Counted from the stretch's first letter, positions 1 through 11,306 are shown. The stretch is 39,031 nucleotides of DNA from Syncephalis plumigaleata (GCA_025201365.1 JAIXMF010000105.1:1-39031); one strand, 5' to 3'. Numbers and translations: made by a program. Notes: generated by a model from the letters alone, not told the origin.

Positions 1-1078
1 GAAATTCCCAAAATGGCCGGAATTTGATGTGTTCTGGTTTAACGCCATTGATCTACGTAGTTCGGAATGGGGTGTTAGTATCTATTCTACGTGTGCAGTA
101 ACAACGCTTATTGATGCACGTATATTTTAGGTTTCCCCGTGGCATGCCTACTTCACCACGCTCATTCCACGTATACTACATGTGGCACTACCATTAGCCG
201 TCTATGGTGTCTATAGCAATAAGAGTGTAAGACGCTACCTAGTGCCTATGTTTATTTTCGTCGTTTTCTATTCCGCTCTTGGTCATAAAGAATGGCGATT
301 TATCATGTATATTACACCTATAGTGAATCTTGCTGCAGCAATAGGACTTGCTCGTTTGTAAGTGCAAAAACACAACATGTATATATACACCTATTGACAT
401 AAACGAACGAATAATAGGTATAACAATCGATGGAAACGGACTATTTACCGGTTGTGCTTTGGTGCCACTATCGTAGCATTAGGCGTTGCTCTTGTAGCAC
501 AGGCTGGTATGCTGTATATTTCCAGTTTGAACTATCCCGGTGGCTATGCTGTAGCAGAATTCCATAGGATTGAAGCCAATCAAACCAACGGTAATGATGC
601 ATACGATTATTGTTTCTATATCTATAAGAAGTTTATACTAAAGCTAGCGTATATTAGTATACATGCACATGGATGTCCTCACTCATATGACAGGTGGTAG
701 CGGATTTAGTCAACAGCGAAATGATTGGAGGCAAGTAATATGATAAATAGATAGATGAAAAGGCATGGTTTATTAATGGAATATATTTATTTATATATAT
801 ATAGGTATTCTCGCAATGAATCACACGTTGAACCTGAGGAATTCGAGCAGTATACACATTTGGTGACGGAATTTCCCGATTTTCATGGTAAAGCTTTTGA
901 ACGACTCGCTGTCGTGCATGGACTTGCCGGGATAAGGATAAAACGTCCTCGTGAATATATGAGCAGTATTATTGCATTTATACGGGAACGTAAAGAACTA
1001 GCTCGACTATTTCCATTACAAATCAATACACCAGAATTGATATGGATCATGCGTAGACGTTCTCTGAATGATGCATAG
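1..1078 (+). CDS. ALG12: ALG12-like alpha-1,6-mannosyltransferase (GT22), 3' part, 5 exons
   Basis: This is the 3' part of a GT22 mannosyltransferase, cut by the left window edge. Exons read 2-73, 131-357, 405/406 or so to 611, 658-730 and 805-1078, separated by introns of about 46-74 nt. Family marks in order: WPEFDVFWFN, then SSEWGVSPWHAYF continuing across the first intron, LIPRIL, the HKEWRF box (HKE-x-RF in GT22), NYPGG, and HMDVLTHMTG. The SSxWGxSP...LPR pattern and NYPGG point to ALG12 rather than ALG9 or PIGB. ALG12 adds the eighth mannose, alpha-1,6-linked, to the dolichol-linked N-glycan precursor in the ER lumen; the surrounding hydrophobic stretches fit a polytopic ER membrane protein. 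The fourth intron (731-804) starts with GC (GCAAGT), and only this donor keeps the frame. The stop is at 1076-1078. The third acceptor and the family call are inferred from reading frame and motif memory. Confidence 0.85.
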
Positions 1079-1769
1079 CCATAATGAATGATTGACTAGC
1101 GTCGACTGACATTATCATTGATATAAGCGATTAATAAACAAGTTTAAAATGATTAACTAGCGTCATTTAGTGTGATAGTATGGAACATGTTGTTTATGGG
1201 ATTTATTTAATTAACAAAAGGAAAAGCAGCAACTTAATTTACATTACACTAACCTGTGCACGCTGCTCATTTGAATCAATGTAGTACTTTGTCCATAATG
1301 TGGCACTGGAAGAATGACTAGGCTGCCATATGCAATGCAGTTTCATGACGGATACACGAGAAAGACCCCTCGCCACACGTACAAATGGTGCACATAAGCG
1401 TCAATGCCAATCCACAGCAGTCACACGTTGTGATAACCGGTCAAATGCAAGGTATTGGCGTGTAAAGTCATGCTTTCATGTTTGTTGCCCGTATCATAGC
1501 ATGGCTTTAAATACTGTTATTAGCACCGCTTGTTTGTTACTAGCCTACTCATCCTGTATCCTTTCTTTCTTTCTCTATTCCTCGTCTAGTTTGCTGACTG
1601 GTCAGCAACTCACACACTCACTGCTCCTCTATCTTTTTATTCATTCGTTTATCGATAACATAACATAACATAACATAACATATCCCTGGTGGATATAATC
1701 ATCCTTTGTCAATTAGTATCATTGCTATTGTAGTATTCTTATAGTATTGTAGTAGTGATCACAATAAAA
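1079..1769. other. Spacer between ALG12 and the protease gene
   Basis: Non-coding spacer holding the ALG12 3' flank (AATAAA-like signals near 1132) and the presumed protease promoter. It contains a 17-bp imperfect direct repeat (AATGATTRACTAGCGTC near 1087 and 1148). An ATAAC pentamer microsatellite of about five units lies at 1655-1682. An open frame at 1330-1668 has no recognisable domain and I do not call it a gene. Confidence 0.6.
1655..1682 (+). repeat. (ATAAC)n microsatellite
   Basis: About five tandem ATAAC units are directly visible, roughly 90 bp upstream of the protease start codon. Confidence 0.85.
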
Positions 1770-3487
1770 ATGCGCGCTTCCATTGTATTTAAAGCAACAC
1801 TGGTCCTTATAGGACTGACATCGATTGTGGCGGGACAGTCAGCCGGTAGACTCGTCGCACCCGTGATAGACGAGCCCGCCAGTACCGTGATCGTGGAGAT
1901 GAACGAGGAGCCCGGTACTCGTGCCGTGAATGGGGAACACGCCAAAGTCGAACAGGCACTCGCTAAGCTTGCCATTCCCTACAAGCTACGATTGCGGTAT
2001 CAAACCGCCATGAACGGCATCAGTATACAAGTATCGAATCGACATCTTGATGCCATTCGAAATATCCCACAAGTGAAGCACGTTTGGGTGATGGCCAGTG
2101 CCAAGGTGGCGGGACAAGTGGACAACGCGGCATCGGCCGCATCTTCCAATGGCAACGTCAAGCCATACGCTCATTCCATGACGGGTGTTGATCGGGTACA
2201 ACGACTACACGGTCTCAATGGTAAAGGTGTTCGTGTCGGTGTTATCGACACGGGTATCGATTATTTACACCCGGCATTGGGCGGTTGTTTCGGCAAGAAT
2301 TGTCGTGTCGCCTACGGTTGGGACTTTGTCGGCAGGAATTACAAGGATGTCGGCGATCCACTCGAGCCTCATCCGGATCCACGGGATATTTGCGGTGGAC
2401 ATGGCACGCATATTGCCGGTATTATCGGTGCCAACGAGTCCGGTCTAGTCGGGGTGGCACCCGAGGTCACCTTTGGCGCGTATCGTATCTCCGGTTGCAA
2501 CGGTGTACTCGAGGGTGACGTGCTCATCGGTGCCATGGAACGAGCTCTCAATGACCATATGGACATCATCAACATATCCATCTACACGGGAAATACCTGG
2601 GAGGATAATCCGCGTGCTACCACGGCAGAACGACTCGCTCGTAAGGGTGTGGTTGTCGTGGCCGCCATGGGCAATGCCGGTAGACGAGGCATGTGGCAAT
2701 CGTCGGCTCCCGCCATCGCACCGTTAGCTTTATCGATCGCCTCGGTGGACAACATATCCTTAGTACCTACGGCATTCCAATTGGATATACCTAATCGACC
2801 CGTCTACTCTTATATCGCTTTGTCCGGCCAGTCTATATTCAATCTTACCAACATCAATATCGTGTCTGTACCCGATAACACCGATAATTCCGGTTGTAGT
2901 CTCGTACCGAATCGTAGCGAGAACTCCATCATCCTAGTGTCGCAAACGAGTTGCACTGTCGCTCAAAAGGCCGATATTGCTCATCGAGGAAAGGCAGCAG
3001 CTGTTATCGTCTATGGCGGTAAACTAGCAGATATGAAGGGTGTACACCAGAACGACGACAAGCATACACCGGTCCCGGTGATATTCATATCCAATGAAGA
3101 TGGTCAAGATATTCGTAAACTATTGTCGGATACAAAGTATCACCAAGTAGGCATTCGCGCCAACTTCAACCCCACTATTACGCCCACTCCTAATGAAACG
3201 GGCGGACAAGTATCCGCTTTCTCATCGTGGGGTCCTAGTCCTGACCTTGATATTAAACCGGATGTCGCGGCTCCCGGTGGTTACATCTTCTCCACCTATC
3301 CATTACCAATGGGTGGCTACACGGTAATGAGCGGCACTTCCATGTCGACACCTTATGTGGTGGGTGCGGTGGCACTCTGCCTACAGAAATACGGACGCTC
3401 CAACTACACCATTACTAGTTATCGTCAATCGCTTCAGAATACGGCGCAACCTATTCCCGACCCAAATGTACCTGGACGTTATACATC
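1770..3487 (+). pseudogene. Secreted subtilisin-like protease, N-terminal catalytic half, disrupted by element A
   Basis: N-terminal 573 codons of an S8 serine protease. The ATG at 1770 (AAAAATGCGC) begins a classic signal peptide (hydrophobic VFKATLVLIGLTSIVAG), so I prefer it to an upstream GTG in the same frame. A propeptide of inhibitor I9 type follows (about residues 30-110). The catalytic triad is complete: Asp160 in VIDTGID, His211 in GGHGTHIAG and Ser524 in SGTSMSTP, with the oxyanion Asn302 in MGNAG. A protease-associated (PA) insert lies between Asn and Ser, about residues 370-450. The protein would be exported and degrade extracellular proteins. The frame runs into the LTR of element A and stops six codons later (3501-3503), which removes the C-terminal domain. 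The remainder is at 19973-20900. The catalytic core is intact, so a truncated enzyme is conceivable but unproven. Confidence 0.93.
3483..3487. repeat. Target site duplication of element A, left (ACATC)
   Basis: ACATC immediately before the left LTR matches ACATC at 19968-19972 immediately after the right LTR. One copy belongs to the original protease codons Thr-Ser. Confidence 0.96.
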
Positions 3488-3846
3488 TGTGGCGAACTAC
3501 TGAGTTCGTGTAAAATTGTGTTGACGAGGTCAACCCGTAACCGTGGGATTCAGTGGATCACTTAGGCCCAACAGTTCTATATCCACAAATGTAATAAATG
3601 TTAAGAAATAAGAGGGGAAAGTATCTTTATTTTATGAGTTTTTAGAACGAATATAACTGAAGGAATCAGGAAAATAGAAAAGAGGAAAAGTAGGATCAGG
3701 GCTATTATTCTGCTACAACTAGAGCTCTGCAGTAACTCTTTTTATAGCTGCAAGAAGGTAAGATATGTTATGCATAAACACTTAGGTGGGACAGAGTAGG
3801 CGACTCAGGTGACATAATTATGATGGGTACATCTCACATCATCACA
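3488..3846 (-). repeat. LTR of element A, left copy (3' LTR)
   Basis: 359 bp, starting TGTGGCGAAC and ending CATCATCACA on the plus strand, the same as 19609-19967 at every base I compared. Read on the minus strand it carries a TATA-like box TATAAAAA (3746-3739) and AATAAA polyadenylation-like motifs. Its plus-strand start supplies the premature stop of the protease. Confidence 0.96.
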
Positions 3847-3857
3847 TCACTCCCTCC
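3847..3857 (-). promoter_or_regulatory. Polypurine tract of element A
   Basis: GGAGGGAGTGA on the minus strand directly abuts the 3' LTR, the expected site for plus-strand DNA priming. Confidence 0.8.
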
Positions 3858-3901
3858 AGTGTATGATTATCCATCTGATATGTCAGACACTAATCACTGT
3901 C

Positions 3902-6027
3902 TTACACTTCTTGGCGAGTAATAACTTTCTGCATACGGTCGGCGTGTACCGGAAGTTCTTCACCGGTAACAACATGCTTGACTTTGTAATTGACGGGTCC
4001 TGTTTGTTTAATTACCTTGAATGGTCCAAGCATTCTAGTTCGTAAACGATTCAGTTTAGAACCGCGTGGAGATAGATTTTCGATCCTGACAAGGTCACTT
4101 TCTTCATAGTTGACACCCTTCCGATTTCTGTTATAACGTGTCGACTGTCGTTTCTGTGCTGCATCAATCATGACACGAGCTCTTTCTCTTACATCTTCTA
4201 GTCGCCATTGTAATTCTTCCACGTGATCGCTATAGTCTTCACGTTTCTGAGCATGACGAATTTGTGTAGGGTCAATTCCTTTAACGGCAACATCCAAAGG
4301 TTGTCGTGCCTCTCGTCCATATAATAACTTGAATGACGTATGACCAGTAGAGGATTGAATTGTTGAGCGGTAAGCGAACATTAGAAGTGGTAGATGGACA
4401 TCCCAATCAGTACCTTCTTCATTAACATATTTAGCCAACATACTAGCTAAAGTTTTGTTAAATCGCTCTACTAAGCCATCAGTCTGAGGACGTCGGACGG
4501 AAGCAAATCTTTGCTTAATTCCGAGGGCTTTGGAGACGCCAACAGTTAAGTCAGATGTAAAATTAGTACCGCGGTCGGTAAGAAGAGCTTGAGGAACACC
4601 GTGTCTTGCGACTATATGGTCTAATAAGAATTGCACAGTGGTAGGAGCTGAAGGATCAGGAATAGCGGCAGCTTCTATCCAGCGAGTAGTGTAGTCGGCA
4701 CAGACAGCAATATAACTATTACCTTTAGTGGTTCGCTCGAAAGGACCAACTAAATCAATAGCAATCAAATCGAAAGGTTGTGCGGGTGTAGGTATCGATT
4801 GCAATAAACCAGTACGTTGAATAGGAGGACGTAAATGACTACACTGAGTGCATGACATAACATAGTCATAGGTATCCTGATATAACGACGGCCACCAATA
4901 ACCTTCTCTAATTCGACAGTAAGTATTATGAACACCTGCATGACCAGCAGTAGGTGCATCATGATTATGATACAACACAATTTGCCTATAGCAAGCGGGA
5001 ACAACATCTAACAGTTGATCACCTTTGAGTCGTAGCAGTTTACCATCGCGAATACGATAACTACGTGCGCGTCGACGAACCTTGCATCGCATTGCTTGAG
5101 CAACTTCATCACTGAAACTGTCATTACCACGACTGAGGTATGCGTAAACGGATTCGAATTCAACGTCGTCACGTTGAGCAGAACACCATTCTTCAGAGGT
5201 GGGTAAGATAGGAATCGAGTCGGCCAAACTCTCTTCAGGGTCAGTAATGTTGTTAGTGGTTGTTGCTGTTAAAATAAAAGGTTCATCGTACTGATTATCA
5301 GTGTTCGAAGTAGTCGTATCCGGCGGATCGTTAGAGAGAGAGAAGTCGCCAGTGTTTGCTTGTTTAACGAAATCGTTCCATGGAAGAGGATCGCGTGAAA
5401 GAGCGTCAGCATTAGCGTTAGCAGATCCTTTTCTGTATTCAATCGTCGGTTGGCATTCTTGTAACTTTAACGTCCATCGACCTAAGCGGCCAATGAGTTT
5501 GGGACGAGTCATTAACCAGCGCAACGCAGAATGATCAGTAACAACAGTAAACGGGCAACCATATATGTAAGGACGAAACTTCTCCAAAGCCCAAATAACA
5601 GCGAGACATTCGGCTTCAGTAGCTGAGTAATTACTTTCAGCTTTAGAGAGAGCACGGCTTGCATAAGCAACAGGTCGCCAGCCATCGTCATACTCTTGCG
5701 TGAGTACAGCACCTAATCCAACTGACGAGGCATCAGTTTCGATACGGAATGGACGATCGAATTGTGGAAAAGCAAGCACTGTGTCACTAGTAAGTATATG
5801 ACGAAGCGTATCAAAGGCTTTTTGTTGTTCTGTTGACCACTCGAATTGAATATCTTTCTGTACTAGTCGTCGCAGTGGTGCAGACATAGTTGCAAATTGA
5901 GGTATAAAACGACGATAGTAAGAAGCTAAACCAAGGAAACTACGTACACCACGAACATCGGTAGGTTGCGGAAACTTGTGTACGGCTTCCACTTTACTTG
6001 GATCGGGTAAAAGACCTCGAGAACTAA
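3902..6027 (-). CDS. pol: Element A pol, 3' part: RNase H and integrase
   Basis: C-terminal 708 codons of A's pol, severed from the RT part (18191-16853) by element B. Order: end of the RT thumb (FLGLASYYRRFI), RNase H (ETDASSVGLGAVL, AECLAVIWALE, VTDHSALRWL, NADALSRDP), and the integrase zinc-binding HHCC region ([12 protein letters not shown] through CTQCSHL). The integrase DDE core follows (AIDLVGPF, LLTDRGTNF, DGLVERFNKTL), then a GPF module (RMLGPFKVIK). No chromodomain follows before the stop at 3902. The reading frame is open through the 5-bp duplication into B's LTR, where an ATG near 6052 is accidental. Integrase would insert the cDNA into host chromatin. Codon use resembles the other elements, with no internal stop seen. 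Confidence 0.95.
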
Positions 6028-6032
6028 CAGTA
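6028..6032. repeat. Target site duplication of element B, left (CAGTA)
   Basis: CAGTA before B's left LTR is repeated at 16853-16857 after its right LTR. A's pol frame continues across exactly one copy. Confidence 0.96.
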
Positions 6033-6265
6033 TGCAACAAGTAGACACACAAAACCGTATATAATCGCAGCGTAATAAGTATAAGCTAATAACCTCTCAC
6101 GGCAATTAACTATTGCCAATTGCGGTTGCTACTATCATTACTACATTATAATTTTGTTCAAATATTTTATTATAAATAAAGAAAGCCTCCGCCATAACAG
6201 CGGGAAGGGCATCATTCATACTCTAATCCTTATTGTCTAAGTAGCAGTAGCTTTCACTTGTTACA
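6033..6265 (+). repeat. LTR of element B, left copy (5' LTR)
   Basis: 233 bp, matching 16620-16852 at all positions I compared. It carries a TATA-like TATAAATA at 6171-6178 and a small hairpin (GGCAAT/ATTGCC, 6101-6117). Confidence 0.95.
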
Positions 6266-6266
6266 G

Positions 6267-6278
6267 TGGTAGCAACGG
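6267..6278 (+). promoter_or_regulatory. Primer binding site of element B
   Basis: TGGTAGCAACGG starts one base after the LTR. Its complement would be a tRNA 3' end ...GTTGCTACCA. An A at position 73 with U72 facing A1 is typical of initiator Met tRNA, so iMet is the likely primer; this is inferred, not matched to a gene. Confidence 0.75.
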
Positions 6279-6306
6279 TAGTCAACGCAACATTTGTCTG
6301 CGTTAG

Positions 6307-6418
6307 ATGTTTAGCAGAAATTTATCAGCTCGAGAACGCAGATTACACCAATTACAGCAGAACCAGCAGCAACAGTCAACAGGAAGCAACATAGCGGCAG
6401 GAAGCAGTACAACGACAG
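6307..6418 (+). CDS. gag: Element B gag, 5' fragment
   Basis: The ATG at 6307 opens a Gln/Ser/Thr-rich frame of 37 codons plus one base. It is interrupted by element C after the target pentamer GACAG (6414-6418). Ignoring C and one pentamer, it continues in frame at 11482 into the main gag body, giving 412 codons in total. The same frame also holds a later Met (11564), so this N-terminal extension is a prediction from frame continuity. Confidence 0.75.
6414..6418. repeat. Target site duplication of element C, left (GACAG)
   Basis: GACAG precedes C's left LTR and recurs at 11477-11481 after its right LTR. Confidence 0.96.
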
Positions 6419-6588
6419 TGTAACGATTGTTACGATAGTGAAAACCTTCGGTAAGACTTACCGAAGCGGTAGTTAAACTTACCATATTTCACACAGTAAT
6501 CGAATCAATTTTATCCCTATAAATACTTTATTACTTTTATTTAAAATAAAGATCATCTATCTTCTCGTCTAAAGTTGTGCGTATTACA
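6419..6588 (+). repeat. LTR of element C, left copy (5' LTR)
   Basis: 170 bp, matching 11307-11476. It contains a 21-bp palindrome at 6446-6466 and a TATA box TATAAATA at 6518-6525. AATAAA-like motifs follow near 6545. Confidence 0.96.
6446..6466. repeat. 21-bp palindrome in the C LTR
   Basis: CTTCGGTAAG-A-CTTACCGAAG: perfect 10-bp arms around a single base, about 50 bp upstream of the TATA box. The second copy is at 11334-11354. Confidence 0.9.
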
Positions 6589-6589
6589 T

Positions 6590-6601
6590 TGGTAGCAACG
6601 G
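6590..6601 (+). promoter_or_regulatory. Primer binding site of element C
   Basis: TGGTAGCAACGG, one base after the LTR, the same 12 bases as in element B; probable initiator-Met tRNA primer. Confidence 0.75.
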
Positions 6602-6682
6602 GTGGTTCGCCACTATACCAACTTACAATATCTCTGATTTTATTGTTTTAGCTTTTTAGTCATACCCTTCCTGGGTGATTTT

Positions 6683-7765
6683 ATGGTTATTTTTGGTCTT
6701 CCTATTAGTGAAGAAGACAGCTCAATTAGTTCAAATAGCTCCTCGCATCCCTTCGCTACCTGCTCAGAAATATCAGAAGATTCATCTATATTACTCGAAA
6801 TTTTCCCTCCGCTCACTAATATGGCCGACGCAATGGATATTAACACTAACAACTTACGCGGCATCAAACTTCATCACGAAGATTATCACGGCAGACCCAA
6901 TGAAGATTTTGAGGGATGGTTATTCAATATGAATATGCAACTTGGCGATCAAGATTATACAGATGGTGCCAAAATATGTTTCATTTCACAGTGTTTGAAA
7001 GGAGAAGCTCGTGCTTGGTTACAACACATAGTTAATGAAGCAGAAAACGGTACGCCAGGATACGCTCCATTGACTACGTGGAATGACCTCCGGGAAAGGT
7101 TACGCCGTCGTTTTCAACCTGCCCATTCGAACCTAAGAAATGAATTGATGCTGCTGAATTTAACACAGAAAGGTGATCTTACCGAATACGTGAGACAATT
7201 CTACGACATATCTAGTAAACTGGGTCATGTACCACAACAACAAAAAGTAGCCGCTTTCATTCGTGGATACCGTGGCCCAGCAGCTAGCGAATTATTGCGT
7301 CAAACACCTGATACAGTTCTAAGATGCATTGAAATTGCTCAAGAATTCGATCATCCCGACATTAATCTACTTCAACGACAACCAATTCAACGGCAGCGAC
7401 AGAATGATGGTGTAGCTCCTATGGAGTTAGGACGGGTCGAAAATAACAATGTTATTACTTGTTATCACTGTGGGGGAATCAATCACACTGCACGTCTATG
7501 TCTGGCAAATCCACAGCGACGATCTTACAACAACCGTAACAACTCGCAATTCAACAATAATCGTGGAAATTCCCAGTTTAACAACAACCGTAACAACGCG
7601 CAATTCAACAATTATGACAAAAACCGTAACAGTAACAGTAATAGACATCATAATCCTTTCCGTAGAAACAACGCCATTACGACCGACGAAACGAACCTAC
7701 AAATTGACGATCACTTTGATCAAATCAACAATGCTCAGAATACGGGAAACGAATCCCACCAGTAA
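6683..7765 (+). CDS. gag: Element C gag
   Basis: 360 codons from the ATG at 6683; a second Met at 6822 (MADAMD) would also be reasonable. The capsid-like region (about residues 65-230: [39 protein letters not shown]) is the retrotransposon gag fold typical of Ty3/Gypsy. One zinc knuckle [14 protein letters not shown] (CX2CX4HX4C, about residues 258-271) would bind packaged RNA. An Asn/Arg-rich tail follows with three tandem copies of a unit like RNNSQFNNN. The stop TAA at 7763 sits in the frameshift hairpin. The product forms the virus-like particle. Confidence 0.93.
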   Translation: MVIFGLPISEEDSSISSNSSSHPFATCSEISEDSSILLEIFPPLTNMADAMDINTNNLRGIKLHHEDYHGRPNEDFEGWLFNMNMQLGDQDYTDGAKICFISQCLKGEARAWLQHIVNEAENGTPGYAPLTTWNDLRERLRRRFQPAHSNLRNELMLLNLTQKGDLTEYVRQFYDISSKLGHVPQQQKVAAFIRGYRGPAASELLRQTPDTVLRCIEIAQEFDHPDINLLQRQPIQRQRQNDGVAPMELGRVENNNVITCYHCGGINHTARLCLANPQRRSYNNRNNSQFNNNRGNSQFNNNRNNAQFNNYDKNRNSNSNRHHNPFRRNNAITTDETNLQIDDHFDQINNAQNTGNESHQ

Positions 7766-7786
7766 ACAACAGCGGTGTTACTGGTG
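7744..7786 (+). promoter_or_regulatory. -1 ribosomal frameshift signal, element C gag/pol
   Basis: The heptamer GGGAAAC (7744-7750) is in the correct gag phase as G GGA AAC. A 6-nt spacer follows, then a perfect 9-bp stem CACCAGTAA (7757-7765) / TTACTGGTG (7778-7786) with a 12-nt loop. The gag stop is inside the 5' arm. Pol is in the -1 frame and open from 7720. This matches the canonical slippery site plus structure used by retroviruses. Confidence 0.88.
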
Positions 7787-10700
7787 AAGCGCTCGATACC
7801 GCTGATACACCATTTCTCTTACCTACTTGTTTAACCGAAGAACTTGGTGAATTATGGATAGCACGCAAGAGTAGACCCTTGATATCAGTTCAATTGCCCT
7901 TTAATGGAATAATGGCGAACGTATTAATTGATTGCGGTGCTACCGACAATTTCATCGATACCTCGTTTGTTAAGCGGATCAATCACCCGCTTATTCCCTA
8001 TGAGAACAAACAATCAGTTACCCTAGGAAATGGCTCTGTTGGCAGTGTCTTGTATTGTGCGCATAAAATACCTTTATTAATACAAAATTATTTACTATAT
8101 CTTGATTTTGATGTTATGCAATTGGGGAAATATGACGCAATATTAGGCATGCCTTGGTTCGAACAGTACAATCCTAAGATTGATTGGTTAAGTAGAATCG
8201 TTACATTTTACATCGATAACGAACTAGTTACTATTTACCAAAGTAGCGACACTATGACCAAGCCCAAATTCATGACATTGAATGAGTTAAGCTCCTGTTT
8301 CGACGAACCTGACACTATTAGTTATTTAGCCATTGTACGTGAATCCGATTTGAACACTGGTGAATACAATGGCGATAAGCGTTACCATAGCTTAGTAACA
8401 GAGTTCACTGACGTAACACCCGATAACTTACCCCCTGGGCTACCTCCACGTCGTAACGTGGATTTCGCCATCGAATTGGAACCACATATAACACCTCCTG
8501 CACGCACACCCTATAGAATGGCAAGAGATGAACAAGAAGAAATGAAACGTCAAATAGATGAACTATTGGAGAAAGGATTTATACAACCGAGTACCTCTCC
8601 ATTCGGCGCACCAGTTCTATTCGTTAGAAAGAAGGATGGACCGCTACGTATGTGCGTTGACTATCGTATGTTGAACAAGATCACTATCAAAAACAAGTAT
8701 CCATTACCACACATCGAATCATTATTCGATCAACTAGAAGGTGCGGCGGTATTTAGTAAGATCGATTTACGGTCTGGTTACCATCAAATTCGAATCAAAG
8801 AGGAGGACGTACATAAGACGGCTTTCACTACTCGTTATGGCCTATATGAATTCAAAGTATTGCCATTCGGATTATCGAACGCGCCCGGTACATTCATGCG
8901 ACTAATGAATGACGTTTTCAGACCGCTTCTCGACCAATGCGTAGTAGTATTTTTAGACGACATACTGGTGTTCAGCAAGAGTCACGAAGAACATGCCGCT
9001 CATTTACGACAAGTATTCGAATTGCTACGACAACATCAATTGTACGCAAAGCTCAGTAAATGTGAATTCGGTCGCGATAAAGTCGACTTCTTAGGCCATA
9101 CTGTCAGTAAAGAAGGCATTCAAGCGTCAGAAGATAAAGTCATTAGCATACGAGATTGGCCAGAATTAAAAGACGTTACGAGTGTTAGGTCATTCCTAGG
9201 ACTTACCGGGTATTATCGTAAATTTATTAAAGGTTATGCTTTCATTGCAAAGCCTTTAACGAATCTATTACGCAAGGATGTTCCATTCAAATTCGAAAAA
9301 GAAGAAAGAGATGCTTTCAATCAACTAAAAGAAAGAATGACTAATGCACCGGTATTGCGTTCTAGTAATCCTAGTTTACCATACACCGTTACAACGGACG
9401 CGTCAAATGACGCAATCGGCGCTGTATTAATGCAAGACGACGGTAACGGTGATAGGCCAGTAGCTTTTATGTCAAAAGTATTGAGCAATTCACACAAAAA
9501 GTACATTACTTACGATAAGGAGTTTTTGGCCATTAAAGAAGCCTTACGTATCTGGCGACCGTACTTAATAGGACAAAAATTCACTGTGTACACTGATCAC
9601 CGGCCATTGACACATTTGCAAAATCAAAACGACTTATCAGATAGACAGACAGATTGGCTAAACGACATGTCAAAATTTAACATGGACATTGTATATAAGC
9701 CTGGAAAAATGAATGTTGTAGCCGACGCCCTCTCAAGAAAACCCGCGGCAATCACGTCTGAATCGAATGCCATTACTCGACTCTCGTCAAATAACGAACT
9801 ACTAGATCATGTTCGAAACGGATACAACAACGATCCTTACTTCTTGGAAGTGAAGTCTGTTCTTAAGGGGGGTGGAAGCACGTCAAAAAGCGGTTATTCA
9901 AAACGATTTCGACTAACAAACGACGGCTTAATCTACGAAATGCGTAGAGAAATACCACGCCTATGCATTCCTCAAGGAGAACTACGTGCGAAAATACTAC
10001 GTGAAAAGCACGACATACCGATATCAGGTCACTTAGGCGTTGATAAGACCATAGCCAGAGTAGCGCAACAATACTGGTGGCCTGAACTGAAAAAGACAAT
10101 AGAACGATACATATCATCTTGCGACAAATGTCAACGTAACAAGCCGTCTCAAAGGAAGCCAGCTGGATTATTACAACCGTTACCAGTACCCAACGAGAGA
10201 TGGGAAGACATCACTATGGATTTTATTGTTCAACTTCCACGTACTAAAAACGGAAAAGACGCAATATTAGTAGTAGTAGATAGACTCACAAAGTACGCAC
10301 ATTTTATACCTACTACTACTACTGTAACTGCAGCGGAAACAGCTCAACTGTTTATGGACAACATATTCCGTTTACACGGCCTACCAAAAAGCATTATTAC
10401 AGACAGAGATGCTCGTTTCGTCGGAAATTTCTGGCGTTCCTTCTTCAGCATATTAGATGTCCAACTTAAACCGTCAACCGCTTATCACCCACAAACGGAC
10501 GGTCAAACTGAACGAACGAATAGAACGCTAGAACAAATGCTACGAAATTATGTCAATTATAAGCAAGACAATTGGGATCAATTATTATCTGCAGTCGAAT
10601 TCGCGTACAACAGCGCCGAACAAGCTTCTATAAAAATGTCTCCATTTTATTGCTATTTAGGAAAACAACCTCGCGCCGTCGACACACTAGGCACGAAAGT

Positions 10701-11283
10701 AGACAAAATTACACATGTAGCCAGCACAATCGACATGGTCAACAAGATCAACGAGATAGTACAACTAGCTAAGAACGCCATTAGCAACGCACAAGATCGA
10801 CAGAAACACTATGCCGATCAACACAGAAGAGAAGACGATTTTCAACTAGGTGATCAAGTCTTATTATCAAGTGCTCATATTATTCTAGACATCGACAAAG
10901 AAAGACCTTCGCGAAAATTCACCTCTCGTTTCATCGGTCCTTTTCCGATCACTCAGATAGTGAGTAAAACCGCTTACAAATTACAACTACCAACAACGAT
11001 GAAAATACATAATGTCTTTCATGTCTCACTACTTAAACGCTATGAGCCAAATACTGCGGAATTTCCACATCGAGAGAACGATAGACCACCTCCCGACATA
11101 ATCAACAATACAGAAGAATACGAAGTAGAGCGTATATTAGATGTACGTACAAAACGAGGAAAAGTACAATACCTTGTTAAATGGCTCGGTTACCCAGACG
11201 AAGAAAATACCTGGGAACCTGCAATTGGATTAACTAATGCAAAAGCAAAAGTAGCTGAATTCAAACGAACACTTACTACGTAG
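7747..11283 (+). CDS. pol: Element C pol: PR-RT-RNaseH-IN-chromodomain
   Basis: The pol frame is open from 7720 and has no good ATG near its start, so it is probably made only as a Gag-Pol fusion after the -1 shift at 7744-7750. Counting residues from 7879: aspartic protease [12 protein letters not shown] at about 16-27, with Cys where most families have Thr or Ser. RT spans about 185-420 ([22 protein letters not shown] near 357). RNase H is at about 500-620 ([33 protein letters not shown]). The integrase HHCC region is at about 710-760 ([15 protein letters not shown]). The DDE core ([26 protein letters not shown]) spans about 780-880. The C-terminal chromodomain is at about 1080-1130 ([29 protein letters not shown]). 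Chromodomains in such integrases read histone marks and steer insertion. Confidence 0.96.
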   Translation, partial: KRIPPVNNSGVTGEALDTADTPFLLPTCLTEELGELWIARKSRPLISVQLPFNGIMANVLIDCGATDNFIDTSFVKRINHPLIPYENKQSVTLGNGSVGSVLYCAHKIPLLIQNYLLYLDFDVMQLGKYDAILGMPWFEQYNPKIDWLSRIVTFYIDNELVTIYQSSDTMTKPKFMTLNELSSCFDEPDTISYLAIVRESDLNTGEYNGDKRYHSLVTEFTDVTPDNLPPGLPPRRNVDFAIELEPHITPPARTPYRMARDEQEEMKRQIDELLEKGFIQPSTSPFGAPVLFVRKKDGPLRMCVDYRMLNKITIKNKYPLPHIESLFDQLEGAAVFSKIDLRSGYHQIRIKEEDVHKTAFTTRYGLYEFKVLPFGLSNAPGTFMRLMNDVFRPLLDQCVVVFLDDILVFSKSHEEHAAHLRQVFELLRQHQLYAKLSKCEFGRDKVDFLGHTVSKEGIQASEDKVISIRDWPELKDVTSVRSFLGLTGYYRKFIKGYAFIAKPLTNLLRKDVPFKFEKEERDAFNQLKERMTNAPVLRSSNPSLPYTVTTDASNDAIGAVLMQDDGNGDRPVAFMSKVLSNSHKKYITYDKEFLAIKEALRIWRPYLIGQKFTVYTDHRPLTHLQNQNDLSDRQTDWLNDMSKFNMDIVYKPGKMNVVADALSRKPAAITSESNAITRLSSNNELLDHVRNGYNNDPYFLEVKSVLKGGGSTSKSGYSKRFRLTNDGLIYEMRREIPRLCIPQGELRAKILREKHDIPISGHLGVDKTIARVAQQYWWPELKKTIERYISSCDKCQRNKPSQRKPAGLLQPLPVPNERWEDITMDFIVQLPRTKNGKDAILVVVDRLTKYAHFIPTTTTVTAAETAQLFMDNIFRLHGLPKSIITDRDARFVGNFWRSFFSILDVQLKPSTAYHPQTDGQTERTNRTLEQMLRNYVNYKQDNWDQLLSAVEFAYNSAEQASIKMSPFYCYLGKQPRAVDTLGTKVDKITHVASTIDMVNKINEIVQLAKNAISNAQDRQKHYADQHRREDDFQLGDQVLLSSAHIILDIDKERPSRKFTSRFIGPFPITQIVSKTAYKLQLPTTMKIHNVFHVSLLKRYEPNTAEFPHRENDRPPPDIINNTEEYEVERILDVRTKRGKVQYLVKWLGYPDEENTWEPAIGLTNAKAKVAEFKRTLTT

Positions 11284-11293
11284 GTTCGTTCTT

Positions 11294-11306
11294 AAGGAAG
11301 GATGAT
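11294..11306 (+). promoter_or_regulatory. Purine-rich tract of element C
   Basis: AAGGAAGGATGAT lies directly before the 3' LTR; it is imperfect but correctly placed for plus-strand priming. Confidence 0.6.

Noticed and set aside
1330-1668. 112-codon open frame between ALG12 and the protease
   Set aside because: No domain; composition changes along its length and it runs into the ATAAC microsatellite. It is most likely chance in a promoter region.
3488-3503. VANY-stop as the natural end of the protease
   Set aside because: These codons belong to element A's LTR; the true continuation is after the right LTR at 19973.
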